A stretch of 64,000 nt of DNA from Planococcaceae bacterium Storch 2/2-2. Its GTDB lineage: Bacteria > Bacillota > Bacilli > Bacillales_A > Planococcaceae. The notes under the pieces were generated by a model that searched no databases, had not been told where the DNA came from, and saw only the letters and a list, made by a program, of their open reading frames with translations. Where the stretch lies: positions 310,001-374,000 of the forward strand of contig WOYE01000009.1 in the NCBI GenBank assembly GCA_009740415.1. Reading direction: 5' to 3'. Positions 1 through 7,762 of the stretch are shown here, one piece after another. A program made the translations under genes and the position numbers. Positions within the stretch are counted from its first letter, which is position 1. Each line of letters opens with the position of its first letter.

Positions 1-676
1 AGAATGGATCGCGGAAGAAGAAGTGGCTGATGCTTATTACGGGCTCGCGTATGCGTATTTCCAACTCGGCAATATCGAACGTGCGACTCCTCGCTTAGAG
101 ACGTTACTCGAAATGGATAAAGATTACTTTTCAGCGTACGCATTGCTCGGTCAATGTTATGCGAAGGAAGAAGAAAATGACAAAGCGTATGCGACGTATG
201 TCGAAGGCATTGCGCGTGACCGATTCAATAAAACGCTCTACTTAGCAGCGGGTAAAATGGCAGTGAAGCTGCAACGAGTCGATGATGCGATGAGGCATTT
301 CGAAGAAGTGCTCGCCCTCGACCCTGAACATATTGAAGCGCGCGAAGCATTGGCCGCTCTTTATGAAGGGGAAGACCGATTTGATCTCGTCATCGAGTTG
401 TTAGAAGATGAGGACAATAAAACGCCTCACATGGAGCACGAGTTAGCGCTCGCTTATGAAGAGGAAGAACGTTTTGAAGAAGCGCGCGAATCGTATGAAC
501 GTGCGTACCCGGCATTGAAAGAAGAAGTCGCCTTTTTACACGACTATGCGAGCTTTTTAATCGAAGAAGGGGAACGAGACAAAGCGCTTGCTCTCGCAAA
601 AGAAATTGTGAAACGTTCTCCGGAACGGGAAGAGTGGAGTCATTATATCGAGCAAGTGGAGTGGGAGGACGAATAA
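1..676 (+). CDS. ypiA: TPR-repeat protein YpiA, 5' end missing
   Basis: The reading frame is already open at base 2, so the gene begins upstream of the window and only the last 224 or so codons are present. The visible part is a run of tetratricopeptide repeats: helical 34-residue units with recurring A-Y-x-x-L-G-Q/A-x-Y and A-L-x-x-x-P patterns, and a strongly acidic C-terminus. TPR arrays serve as protein-protein scaffolds; the partner is unknown. The stop codon overlaps the ATG of the next gene (taATG), so it is the first visible member of a ypiA-ypiB-ypiF operon, the same order as upstream of qcrA in B. subtilis. Assignment to YpiA rests on that order plus the TPR content. Confidence 0.8.
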   Translation, partial: EWIAEEEVADAYYGLAYAYFQLGNIERATPRLETLLEMDKDYFSAYALLGQCYAKEEENDKAYATYVEGIARDRFNKTLYLAAGKMAVKLQRVDDAMRHFEEVLALDPEHIEAREALAALYEGEDRFDLVIELLEDEDNKTPHMEHELALAYEEEERFEEARESYERAYPALKEEVAFLHDYASFLIEEGERDKALALAKEIVKRSPEREEWSHYIEQVEWEDE

Positions 677-1224
677 TGACGGTACGAATCGAGCCTGAAC
701 AAAAACGTTATTTTTTAAAAAAGTTACTCATGACATACGAAATCGATCATCGCGAGACGGTTTGGTTGTTAAACTATTTGTTAACCGACGACGCGTTGCT
801 CGACCGCATCCATTTCGTCAACGATGTGACGAACTGTCCACAAAGTATTGAATTAGCGACGTTTGAAATGGAATGGCTCGAGCCGTTCCTCTATCGGAAA
901 GGCCGCGTAGAAACGACCGATGCGGATCGTGCGTTTCATGCGCTTCGTTTAACGGAAGAACCGATGTATGTCGCGATTCATTTTCCGAACCGTCAAGTCG
1001 ACAGTTCGTATGCGGCAGTGGAAGTGGACAATCCGTTCGCTCCACGCTCGCTCGTCACCGAACGTTGGAACGAACAGACGGCGCGGACGATGTATGAAGA
1101 CGTTTGGAAAGAACAAACGGTCGAACGTGTGAAGCGACTCATCGATGAAGCGCTCGATCGTCGTGATTTCGAGGCGCTGCATACTTTGCAACAACAACTA
1201 CAACGATTACAAGGTGGAGATTAA
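676..1224 (+). CDS. ypiB: UPF0302 family protein YpiB
   Basis: This is a 182-residue soluble protein of the UPF0302 family. Its N-terminal hallmark is visible: EQKRYFLKKLL, then E-x-V-W-L-L-N-Y-L, and a central HFV-x-x-x-x-x-CP. The molecular function of the family is unknown. The start chosen is the ATG overlapping the upstream stop, preceded by GGGAGG about seven bases away; a longer in-frame reading from 634 would lie inside ypiA and lacks a ribosome site. The C-terminal 40 residues are Arg/Glu/Gln-rich and probably helical. It is followed after one base by ypiF, so the three genes are translationally coupled. Confidence 0.85.
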   Translation: MTVRIEPEQKRYFLKKLLMTYEIDHRETVWLLNYLLTDDALLDRIHFVNDVTNCPQSIELATFEMEWLEPFLYRKGRVETTDADRAFHALRLTEEPMYVAIHFPNRQVDSSYAAVEVDNPFAPRSLVTERWNEQTARTMYEDVWKEQTVERVKRLIDEALDRRDFEALHTLQQQLQRLQGGD

Positions 1225-1225
1225 T

Positions 1226-1681
1226 ATGAATTGGAACGCTCAAGAGATGGACGTGTACATTCAACAGAAAGAATATATCGATACGCTCGTCGTACCGTTC
1301 GTGTCGGTACAAGTGGAACCGGATCGAATGAAAGCGAGTGCTTCAGCGTCAGATTTTCTCATGTATTTATCGCGCTTTATCGAGGCGCAATTTAAAGGGC
1401 GAATGGTATTTACACCGCCGATGACGTTCACGAAATCAGTCGACTTACCGACGTTCGCTCGTCAAGTAGCGGAAGACTTTAAAGAATCGGCATTCAAACA
1501 TACGTTCTTCTTAACGACAGATGCTTCGTTAGCCCATTTAGAAATCGACGGTGTGACGGTCGTTTGGTTGCCATCGATCCCGATCGAAAGTATGGAGCCG
1601 AACTTAAAACAGTCGATCATGGAAGATCAATTGCGTCAAGTATTGCCGGTCTTTACAGAAAAATGGTCATCTGCCAATTGA
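1226..1681 (+). CDS. ypiF: DUF2487 family protein YpiF
   Basis: This is a 151-residue protein of the YpiF/DUF2487 type; function unknown. The ATG at 1226 follows GGTGGAG with correct spacing and sits one base after the ypiB stop. It shows alternating strands and helices with a well-kept VPSIPIESM-like loop near residue 115, and no membrane segment. The position between ypiB and qcrA matches B. subtilis. A 207-base gap with its own promoter separates it from qcrA, so the respiratory genes are not simply read through from here. Confidence 0.75.
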   Translation: MNWNAQEMDVYIQQKEYIDTLVVPFVSVQVEPDRMKASASASDFLMYLSRFIEAQFKGRMVFTPPMTFTKSVDLPTFARQVAEDFKESAFKHTFFLTTDASLAHLEIDGVTVVWLPSIPIESMEPNLKQSIMEDQLRQVLPVFTEKWSSAN

Positions 1682-1792
1682 CAAATAACGCATAAAGTCG
1701 GGAAAAGTTCCGAATTTATGCTGAATTTTCCGTGAAAGTCGTCAAATTTTCGAAATTTGTTCATAATTTCAAAATACGATTGAAAAGTGTGA

Positions 1793-1821
1793 TTGAATTT
1801 CGTTGGCGATTGAGCTATCAT
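1793..1821 (+). promoter_or_regulatory. sigma-A-type promoter for qcrABC
   Basis: TTGAAT (1793-1798) and TATCAT (1816-1821) are separated by exactly 17 bases, 71 bases upstream of the qcrA ATG. The surrounding 120 bases are AT-rich and noncoding. No operator was recognised. Confidence 0.7.
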
Positions 1822-1891
1822 ATATATGTCCTAGTATTACAATTAAAAAATATGTCCGTTGGACTGATTGAAGTAAGAGGAGGGAAATTTG

Positions 1892-2398
1892 ATGAGCAGT
1901 AAAGTGTCAAGACGCCAATTTTTAAGTTATGCGTTGATGGGAACAGGTGGCTTTATGGCGTCAGCTATGCTTATGCCGATGGTTCGTTTCGCACTCGACC
2001 CAGTATTACAGCCGGGTTCGGATGGGGAATTTATTCCGACTCAACAAAAAGCGGATGACGTAACGGAAGTTCCGGTTAAAGTGGACTTCGTCATCAAGGA
2101 TCGTAAAGATGCTTGGTACGTTTCAGACGTTGCTGATTCAGCATGGGTTTACCGTGATGGAGACGACATTATCGCACTATCTCCAGTATGTAAACACTTA
2201 GGATGTACAGTTAACTGGGAAGGGGACGCTAACCACCCTGATATGTTCTTCTGTCCTTGTCACGATGGACTCTATGAGAAAAACGGGAAAAACGTTCCTG
2301 GTACACCACCACTCGGACCACTCGACCAATACGAAGTTGAAGTTGTCGATGGATTCGTACATTTAGGAAAGATCGTTCCAAACCAATTAGTGGACTAA
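1892..2398 (+). CDS. qcrA: menaquinol:cytochrome c reductase Rieske iron-sulfur subunit
   Basis: This 168-residue Rieske protein of the bc-type complex passes electrons from menaquinol to cytochrome c. An N-terminal twin-arginine-like SRRQF precedes one membrane segment (about residues 11-32), anchoring the domain on the outer face. Cluster box 1 is CKHLGC (Cys100 and His102 as ligands, Cys105 for the disulfide) and box 2 is CPCHDG (Cys121 and His124 as ligands, Cys123 for the disulfide). The start at 1892 is preferred over the in-frame TTG at 1889 because AGGAGG lies at the right distance. It heads the qcrABC operon, usual length for Bacillus. Confidence 0.96.
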   Translation: MSSKVSRRQFLSYALMGTGGFMASAMLMPMVRFALDPVLQPGSDGEFIPTQQKADDVTEVPVKVDFVIKDRKDAWYVSDVADSAWVYRDGDDIIALSPVCKHLGCTVNWEGDANHPDMFFCPCHDGLYEKNGKNVPGTPPLGPLDQYEVEVVDGFVHLGKIVPNQLVD

Positions 2399-2449
2399 TA
2401 TCCAATTAATTGAGAGCAAGTACAATTTTAGTTAGGGGGTACGACCGTA

Positions 2450-3124
2450 GTGCTAAACAAAATTTATGATTGGGTTGACGAACGGTTAGACATCACACCG
2501 ATCTGGCGTGATATCGCTGACCACGAAGTACCTGAGCACGTAAACCCTGCGCATCATTTTTCTGCATTTATTTATTGTTTCGGAGGTTTAACGTTCTTCG
2601 TAACGGTGATTCAGATTTTATCTGGTATGTTCTTAACAATGTACTATACACCGGACATCGAGAACGCTTGGAAATCAGTTTACTACCTCCAAAATGAAGT
2701 TGCATTCGGTGAGATTGTGCGCGGTATGCACCACTGGGGAGCGTCACTCGTTATTGTTATGATGTTCCTACATACGTTACGTGTATTCTTTACAGGTTCT
2801 TATAAAAAGCCACGTGAACTTAACTGGATCGTTGGAGTATTAATCTTCGTAACGATGCTCGGATTAGGTTTCACAGGATACTTATTACCATGGGATATGA
2901 AAGCACTCTTCGCTACGAAAGTAGGTATTGAGATTGCTGGTTCTGTTCCATTGATCGGAGACCAAATTAAGATTCTTCTCGCAGGTGACGAAGTGATCTT
3001 AGGGGCTCAAACATTGACACGTTTCTTCGCGATTCATGTATTCTTCCTACCAGCTGCTTTGCTTGGGTTGCTTGCGGCTCACTTTATCATGATCAGAAGA
3101 CAAGGTATTTCTGGACCACTATAA
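2450..3124 (+). CDS. qcrB: menaquinol:cytochrome c reductase cytochrome b6-type subunit
   Basis: This 224-residue integral membrane protein corresponds to the N-terminal, b6-like half of cytochrome b. It has four hydrophobic helices; paired histidines in GMHHWGASL / FLHTLRVF and in FAIHVFF / LAAHFIM lie about 14 residues apart, as needed to ligate two b hemes. The menaquinol oxidation site is formed with QcrC. The start is GTG at 2450, preceded by TAGGGGG. It lies between qcrA and qcrC in the standard order; 69 noncoding bases separate it from qcrC, which carries its own strong ribosome site. Confidence 0.96.
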   Translation: MLNKIYDWVDERLDITPIWRDIADHEVPEHVNPAHHFSAFIYCFGGLTFFVTVIQILSGMFLTMYYTPDIENAWKSVYYLQNEVAFGEIVRGMHHWGASLVIVMMFLHTLRVFFTGSYKKPRELNWIVGVLIFVTMLGLGFTGYLLPWDMKALFATKVGIEIAGSVPLIGDQIKILLAGDEVILGAQTLTRFFAIHVFFLPAALLGLLAAHFIMIRRQGISGPL

Positions 3125-3193
3125 GTCGATAGTGGACCACTAGAACGACACATTTCAAAAATTGTCTGAAATTATTTTAAGGAGGGGACAAAC

Positions 3194-3958
3194 ATGCAAC
3201 GCGGAAAAGGTATGAAATTCGTTACAGACTCTCGTATTAAAGTGAACGGTCGTATGCCGAACGTTCCGAAAGATTACTCTGAATATCCGGGGAAAACAGA
3301 AGCATTCTGGCCAAACTTCTTATTAAAAGAATGGATGGTTGGTGCGGTATTCCTCATCGGTTATTTAATTTTAACGATTGCCCATCCGTCACCACTTGAG
3401 CGTCAAGCGGACCCGACGGATACAACGTATATTCCATTACCAGACTGGTATTTCTTATTCATGTATCAGTTACTTAAATATGAATTCGCTTCAGGTCCAT
3501 GGAACGTTGTAGGTGCGATCATTATGCCAGGTCTTGCGATCGGTGCTTTAATGCTCGTTCCATTCATGGATACGACGAAAGAACGTCGTCCATCAAAACG
3601 TCCATTACCAACAGCATTCATGTTGCTTGCATTCGCTTCAATTTTCTACTTAACATGGGAATCAGTTGTCAACCACGACTGGGAAGCAGCAGCAAAACAA
3701 GGTGCGATTGTTGATGAAGTCGATTTCGATGAAAACTCAGAAGGTTACCAGCTTTACGCAAACGGTTCATGTATCGGATGTCACGGGGATTCATTCCAAG
3801 GTGGTCTTGGGGATCCGCTCGCGAACAACGGTATGACCGTTGACGAAATCAAAGAGATTATCGTTGACGGCCGTGGCGGCATGCCAGGTGGCACATTCGA
3901 AGGTTCAGATGAAGAACTTGAAGTTCTCGCTGAATTCATTGAAAGCTTAAACGAATAA
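3194..3958 (+). CDS. qcrC: menaquinol:cytochrome c reductase cytochrome b/c subunit
   Basis: This 254-residue fusion is typical of Bacilli: a subunit-IV-like part with three membrane helices (about 48-64, 104-123 and 138-154) joined to a C-terminal cytochrome c domain. The quinol-site element PDWYFLF is at 83-89. The heme c site is CIGCH (193-197), and Met230 in GRGGMPGG is the probable sixth ligand. It works in the membrane with QcrA and QcrB. AGGAGGGG precedes the ATG. A Rho-independent terminator follows seven bases after the stop, closing the operon. Confidence 0.96.
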   Translation: MQRGKGMKFVTDSRIKVNGRMPNVPKDYSEYPGKTEAFWPNFLLKEWMVGAVFLIGYLILTIAHPSPLERQADPTDTTYIPLPDWYFLFMYQLLKYEFASGPWNVVGAIIMPGLAIGALMLVPFMDTTKERRPSKRPLPTAFMLLAFASIFYLTWESVVNHDWEAAAKQGAIVDEVDFDENSEGYQLYANGSCIGCHGDSFQGGLGDPLANNGMTVDEIKEIIVDGRGGMPGGTFEGSDEELEVLAEFIESLNE

Positions 3959-3964
3959 TCGTTG

Positions 3965-3993
3965 AAAAGAGTCGGACATCCGGCTCTTTTTTT
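3965..3993 (+). terminator. terminator of qcrABC
   Basis: The stem AGAGTCGG / CCGGCTCT (one G-T pair) with loop ACAT is followed by a run of seven T, immediately after the qcrC stop. Confidence 0.85.
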
Positions 3994-4013
3994 GTGCGCT
4001 TTTTTACGTGCCA

Positions 4014-4042
4014 TTGTGTACAATGGTACAAGGTTCTACTTT
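4014..4042 (+). promoter_or_regulatory. candidate promoter for ypjA
   Basis: TTGTGT (4014-4019), 17 bases, TACTTT (4037-4042), 68 bases ahead of the ypjA start. The -10 is weak. A short direct repeat GTACAATG/GTACAAGG fills part of the spacer. Confidence 0.4.
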
Positions 4043-4109
4043 GATACGTAGGCGTCATTTGAACGTTGAAGAGATGAACGTGGACAAATGAAAGAAGAGG
4101 AGGCGTTGT

Positions 4110-4712
4110 ATGACATTGCGGCAGTTGTGGGATCTCGTCATGACGAGTCGTCCCTTTTTATACGCATTGCTCGTTGTAAACGGATTAGGAACGATTTACG
4201 GTTACATTTGGTACGGCAGCCAATTGGCGATCACGCCACCTATTTTTTACGTGTTCGTACCGGACAGTCCGACCGCTAGTTTATTTTTCACGATCGCGAT
4301 CATCGGCTGGTTGAGAGGGACCCATTATAAATGGATGGAAGCGCTCGGCTTCATTACACTCATTAAATACGGTGTATGGGCGGTCGCGATGAACGGTTTG
4401 ACGTTGTTAGAAGTCGGTTCCATCGGTTGGATGGGATGGATGCTCGTCGTTTCTCACGGGCTGATGGCGGTTCAAGCGTTACTATATTGGAAACAATATG
4501 CGTTCGGTCTCGTCCCTATTGTAGGCGCAGCCGTTTGGACGTTACATAACGACGTCATCGACTATTTGTTCGATCAAATGCCGATCTATCACCGCATTAT
4601 GCAGTACCAAAATGAAATCGGTTATTTTACGTTTTGGTTGTCGATCGTATCGATCGGTCTCGCTTTTTGGAATTGGAAATGGCGAGAGCGTAAACAGTTG
4701 CGAGAAGTGTAA
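4110..4712 (+). CDS. ypjA: DUF1405 family membrane protein YpjA
   Basis: This 200-residue polytopic membrane protein has about six hydrophobic segments and belongs to the DUF1405/YpjA family of unknown function. Family-like features are the N-terminal LLVVNGLGTIYGYIWYG segment with a following PDSPTA loop, and H-N-D-V-I-D-Y near residue 148. The ATG is preceded by AGAGGAGG. It stands directly after the qcr terminator, as in B. subtilis. A promoter for the next gene overlaps its last codons. Confidence 0.8.
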   Translation: MTLRQLWDLVMTSRPFLYALLVVNGLGTIYGYIWYGSQLAITPPIFYVFVPDSPTASLFFTIAIIGWLRGTHYKWMEALGFITLIKYGVWAVAMNGLTLLEVGSIGWMGWMLVVSHGLMAVQALLYWKQYAFGLVPIVGAAVWTLHNDVIDYLFDQMPIYHRIMQYQNEIGYFTFWLSIVSIGLAFWNWKWRERKQLREV

Positions 4713-4726
4713 GAAACAGTTAAAAT
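4698..4726 (+). promoter_or_regulatory. promoter for the zinc metallopeptidase gene
   Basis: TTGCGA (4698-4703), a 17-base spacer, and TAAAAT (4721-4726). The -35 lies within the last codons of ypjA and the start codon is about 30 bases downstream of the -10. Confidence 0.55.
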
Positions 4727-4756
4727 GAGAACGTATGAAAGTAAGGAGGAATGGCC

Positions 4757-5425
4757 GTGTATTGGATTTACTTAATCGCTTTAATCGCATTGCCTCTCTA
4801 TGCGCAAATGAAAGTGAAATCAACGTATTCGAAATATTCGAAAGTGACGTCGACCTCTGGTATGACAGGGGCGGAAGTGGCTCGTCGCATTTTAGATGAA
4901 AACGGTCTATTCAATGTGAAAGTTGTTCCGCATCAAGGGTTATTGTCGGATCATTACAATCCGATGACGAAAGTAGTCGCACTCTCAGAGGATAACTACT
5001 ACGGACATTCAGTAGCGGGAACAGCAGTCGCAGCTCACGAAGTCGGCCACGCGATTCAAGATGCACAAAACTATAACTTTTTACGGGTGCGCCACATGTT
5101 GGCAAAACCTGCTGCTTATACGAGCAATTTATCGTTCGTCTTCATCATGATCGGTCTCATCGCGTCGTCGATGACGAGCATGCTTTGGATCGGAATTGCG
5201 ATGATGGCGGTCGGTGTGTTATTCCAAGTCGTTACATTGCCCGTTGAATTCGATGCGTCGAAACGTGCGATGGATCAAGTCGTTCAACTCGGAATTATTA
5301 ATAACGAAGAAGAACCACAGGCGAAAAAAGTGTTGAGTGCGGCGGCAATGACGTACGTTGCTGCAACAGCAGTAGCTGTATTAGAACTCGTACGCCTCAT
5401 CTTAATTGCGACGAACCGTGATTAA
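4757..5425 (+). CDS. YugP-like membrane zinc metallopeptidase
   Basis: This 222-residue membrane protein of the neutral zinc metallopeptidase group (Zn_peptidase_2, YugP-like) has one N-terminal hydrophobic helix, the zinc site AAHEVGHAIQ (HExxH, near residue 94), and two helices at about 125-160. The conserved upstream block DHYNPMTKVVALSEDNY is present. The GTG at 4757 is chosen because the ATG at 4751 is only one base from the AAGGAGG ribosome site. The protein then begins MYWIYLIALIALP. The substrate is unknown; such proteins are thought to act in membrane protein turnover. In B. subtilis this slot holds ypjB, so the context differs. A strong terminator follows. Confidence 0.85.
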   Translation: MYWIYLIALIALPLYAQMKVKSTYSKYSKVTSTSGMTGAEVARRILDENGLFNVKVVPHQGLLSDHYNPMTKVVALSEDNYYGHSVAGTAVAAHEVGHAIQDAQNYNFLRVRHMLAKPAAYTSNLSFVFIMIGLIASSMTSMLWIGIAMMAVGVLFQVVTLPVEFDASKRAMDQVVQLGIINNEEEPQAKKVLSAAAMTYVAATAVAVLELVRLILIATNRD

Positions 5426-5438
5426 GGCGCGATACGTT

Positions 5439-5467
5439 CCGTCCTCTTTCGGGGACGGTTTTTTTGT
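5439..5467 (+). terminator. terminator after the zinc metallopeptidase gene
   Basis: CCGTCCTC / GGGGACGG stem with a TTTC loop, then seven T. It separates the metallopeptidase from the mazG-dapB operon that starts 15 bases later. Confidence 0.85.
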
Positions 5468-5481
5468 AAGGAGGATTGTAG

Positions 5482-5802
5482 ATGAAACGAATGCAAAAGG
5501 AAGTCGATGCGTACATTTCGCAGTTTAAAGAAGGGTATTTCCCACCGTTTGAAATGTTAGCCCGGCTGCAAGAAGAAGTAGGAGAGGTCGCACGAGAAGT
5601 TCAACAGTTGTACGGGATGAAAAAGAAAAAAGAAACGGAAGAAGAAACGACGTTACAAAAAGAATTAGGGGACGTATTATTCGTTCTCATTAGCTTTGCC
5701 AACGCAGAAGGAATATCACTCGATGAAGCATTCGATGAAGTGATGGAAAAGTTTCGAACACGTGATCGAGATCGTTGGACAAAAAAGGAGGAATTGGAAT
5801 GA
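5482..5802 (+). CDS. ypjD: MazG-like nucleotide pyrophosphohydrolase YpjD
   Basis: This 106-residue all-alpha NTP pyrophosphohydrolase of the MazG/dUTPase-2 superfamily probably hydrolyses non-canonical nucleoside triphosphates. The metal-binding signature is visible as EEVGEVAREV followed 30 residues later by ELGDVLFVL (E-x-x-E ... E-x-x-D). A lysine/glutamate-rich insertion (KKKKETEEETT) lies between the two halves. AAGGAGG stands ahead of the ATG. The stop overlaps the dapB start (ATGA), so the two are translationally coupled, as in B. subtilis ypjD-dapB. Confidence 0.88.
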   Translation: MKRMQKEVDAYISQFKEGYFPPFEMLARLQEEVGEVAREVQQLYGMKKKKETEEETTLQKELGDVLFVLISFANAEGISLDEAFDEVMEKFRTRDRDRWTKKEELE

Positions 5803-6608
5803 TAAAAGTAGCAATTGCAGGCATTCGAGGAAAAATGGGACAGACGGCGTTAGAAGCGATTACGGAAACGCCGGGTATGGAAGTGGTCGCAGCGTATGAT
5901 TACAAGCACGATGGTCAATTTTTCGTAGATGGGGAAGTTGTAGCGGAACGTTCAGCAGCTGCAGTACCGATGTTTAGTGATTTACAAGAGCTCGTCGAAC
6001 AGACAGAGCCGACGTTATTTTTCGACGTGACGCGTCCGAACGTTGTCTTTTCGAACGTTACGAAAGCGATTGAACAAGGATTACATATCGTCGTCGGAAC
6101 GAGTGGGTTGACTGAATCGTCGATCGCACAAATCCGTTCACAAGCAGAAGAGAAAAAAGTGAGTGTCGTCATCGCTCCGAACTTCTCGATCGGTGCGGTA
6201 TTAATGATGAAGTTTTCACAAATGGCTGCACGTTTCTTACCAGATGTTGAAATTATTGAAATGCACCATAATAACAAAGTCGATGCACCGAGCGGTACAG
6301 CGGTGAAAACGGCTCAAATGATTCAAGAAGTGCGCGATCCGCATACGCAAGGACATCCGAATGAAACGGAAGAATTACAAGGTGCGCGCGGAGCAGATAT
6401 CGACGGAATGAAAATCCATAGCGTTCGTTTGCACGGCTTGCTCGCTCACCAACAAGTGTTATTCGGCAGTGCCGGTGAATTGTTAACGATCCGTCACGAT
6501 TCATTCGACCGCGCGAGCTTTAAACAAGGAATCGTTTTAGCGACACAACACGCGTCAACGTCTGACGATTTCGTATACGGCTTAGAACAGTTACTAAAAG
6601 ACGAATAA
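5799..6608 (+). CDS. dapB: 4-hydroxy-tetrahydrodipicolinate reductase
   Basis: DapB catalyses the NAD(P)H-dependent reduction in the diaminopimelate/lysine pathway, supplying cell-wall precursors. The 269-residue protein has the Rossmann start VAIAGIRGKMGQ, the GTSGL motif, and the signature EMHHNNKVDAPSGTA, which holds the catalytic His and substrate Lys. The start at 5799 (MIKVAIAG) uses the AAGGAGG just upstream; an in-frame TTG at 5775 would precede that site. In B. subtilis mgsA and bshB1 follow dapB; here bshA follows directly after 17 bases. Confidence 0.97.
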   Translation: MIKVAIAGIRGKMGQTALEAITETPGMEVVAAYDYKHDGQFFVDGEVVAERSAAAVPMFSDLQELVEQTEPTLFFDVTRPNVVFSNVTKAIEQGLHIVVGTSGLTESSIAQIRSQAEEKKVSVVIAPNFSIGAVLMMKFSQMAARFLPDVEIIEMHHNNKVDAPSGTAVKTAQMIQEVRDPHTQGHPNETEELQGARGADIDGMKIHSVRLHGLLAHQQVLFGSAGELLTIRHDSFDRASFKQGIVLATQHASTSDDFVYGLEQLLKDE

Positions 6609-6625
6609 AAAAGGGGGAAGAAGCG

Positions 6626-7762
6626 ATGAAGCGACTGAATATTGGCGTGATCTGTTACCCGACCGTCGGTGGATCCGGCGTCGTTGCAACAGAACTCGGA
6701 AAGAAGATGGCAGCTCGAGGACATTCGGTCCATTTCATCACTTCCGAACGCCCTTTTCGTTTAACGCAATTGTCCGATAACGTTCAATTTCACCGAGTGG
6801 AAATCGAAGGGTATTCGGTTTTCCAATACCCCCCTTACGACATCGCTTTAGCGAATCGAATCGCTCAAGTCATTCAGTCGGAAGCGCTTGATGTGTTGCA
6901 CGTCCATTATGCCGTGCCACACGCGATTGCGGCGACGCTCGGTCGCCATATGGCGGATTCATCGATCCCGATTGTGACGACCCTTCACGGGACCGATGTG
7001 ACGATTTTAGGCGAGCAAGTTTCGCTCAAAGATACGGTCCGATACGGCATCGAACAGTCCGATCGGACGACGGCTGTGTCGGAAGCGCTTCGGCGCGATA
7101 CGTACCGACTGATCGCACCGGATGCACCGATCGATGTCATTTACAATTTCATCGATCACGAGGCGTATTACGTCGATGACGAAGAACGAGACAGTGTTCG
7201 TAGGGAGTTCGGGTTCGATGAAAAGGAGCTCGTCTTCATTCACGTTTCTAATTTTAGAGAAGTGAAGCGGACGGATTATGTGTTAAATAGTTTTGCACAC
7301 ATTTTAAAAGAGAAGAAAGCACATCTTTTGCTCGTCGGGGATGGACCGGAAATGGACGAGCGTGAAAAGCAAGTGCGTCATCTCGGAATTGAGCCGTACG
7401 TTCATTTTACTGGAAAACGGACCGACGTTCGCTCGTTACTGAATGCGAGTGACGTCATGTTGCACTTATCCGATAAAGAGGCGTTCGGTCTCGTCATTCT
7501 CGAGGCGTTTGCTTGTGGTGTCCCGGTCATTGGAACGAATGTCGGTGGCATTCCAGAAGTGATTGAACATGATCGAAACGGGAGGATCGTTCCGTTGGAC
7601 GATGAGCAAGCGGTCGTCCGAGCGGCCCTTTCGTTAGTAGAAAGCCCGGAGCGATACGCTTCTTTTCAACGAGAAGCGATTCGTACCGCACAGACGACAT
7701 TTCATGAAGATCGAATGGTCGATGCGTACGAACGGGTATATGAGGACGTGTTGTTACGATGA
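6626..7762 (+). CDS. bshA: bacillithiol synthesis glycosyltransferase BshA
   Basis: BshA transfers GlcNAc from UDP-GlcNAc to L-malate, the first step of bacillithiol synthesis. This 378-residue GT4-family protein has the N-terminal CYPTVGGSGVVATELG glycine-rich loop, STxHGTD-like TTLHGTDVT, and the C-terminal E-x7-E region EAFGLVILEAFACGVPV (about residue 285). The N-acetylhydrolase gene bshB1, usually just upstream, is absent here. The gene overlaps cca by four bases (ATGA), so bshA-cca-birA are coupled. Confidence 0.95.
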   Translation: MKRLNIGVICYPTVGGSGVVATELGKKMAARGHSVHFITSERPFRLTQLSDNVQFHRVEIEGYSVFQYPPYDIALANRIAQVIQSEALDVLHVHYAVPHAIAATLGRHMADSSIPIVTTLHGTDVTILGEQVSLKDTVRYGIEQSDRTTAVSEALRRDTYRLIAPDAPIDVIYNFIDHEAYYVDDEERDSVRREFGFDEKELVFIHVSNFREVKRTDYVLNSFAHILKEKKAHLLLVGDGPEMDEREKQVRHLGIEPYVHFTGKRTDVRSLLNASDVMLHLSDKEAFGLVILEAFACGVPVIGTNVGGIPEVIEHDRNGRIVPLDDEQAVVRAALSLVESPERYASFQREAIRTAQTTFHEDRMVDAYERVYEDVLLR

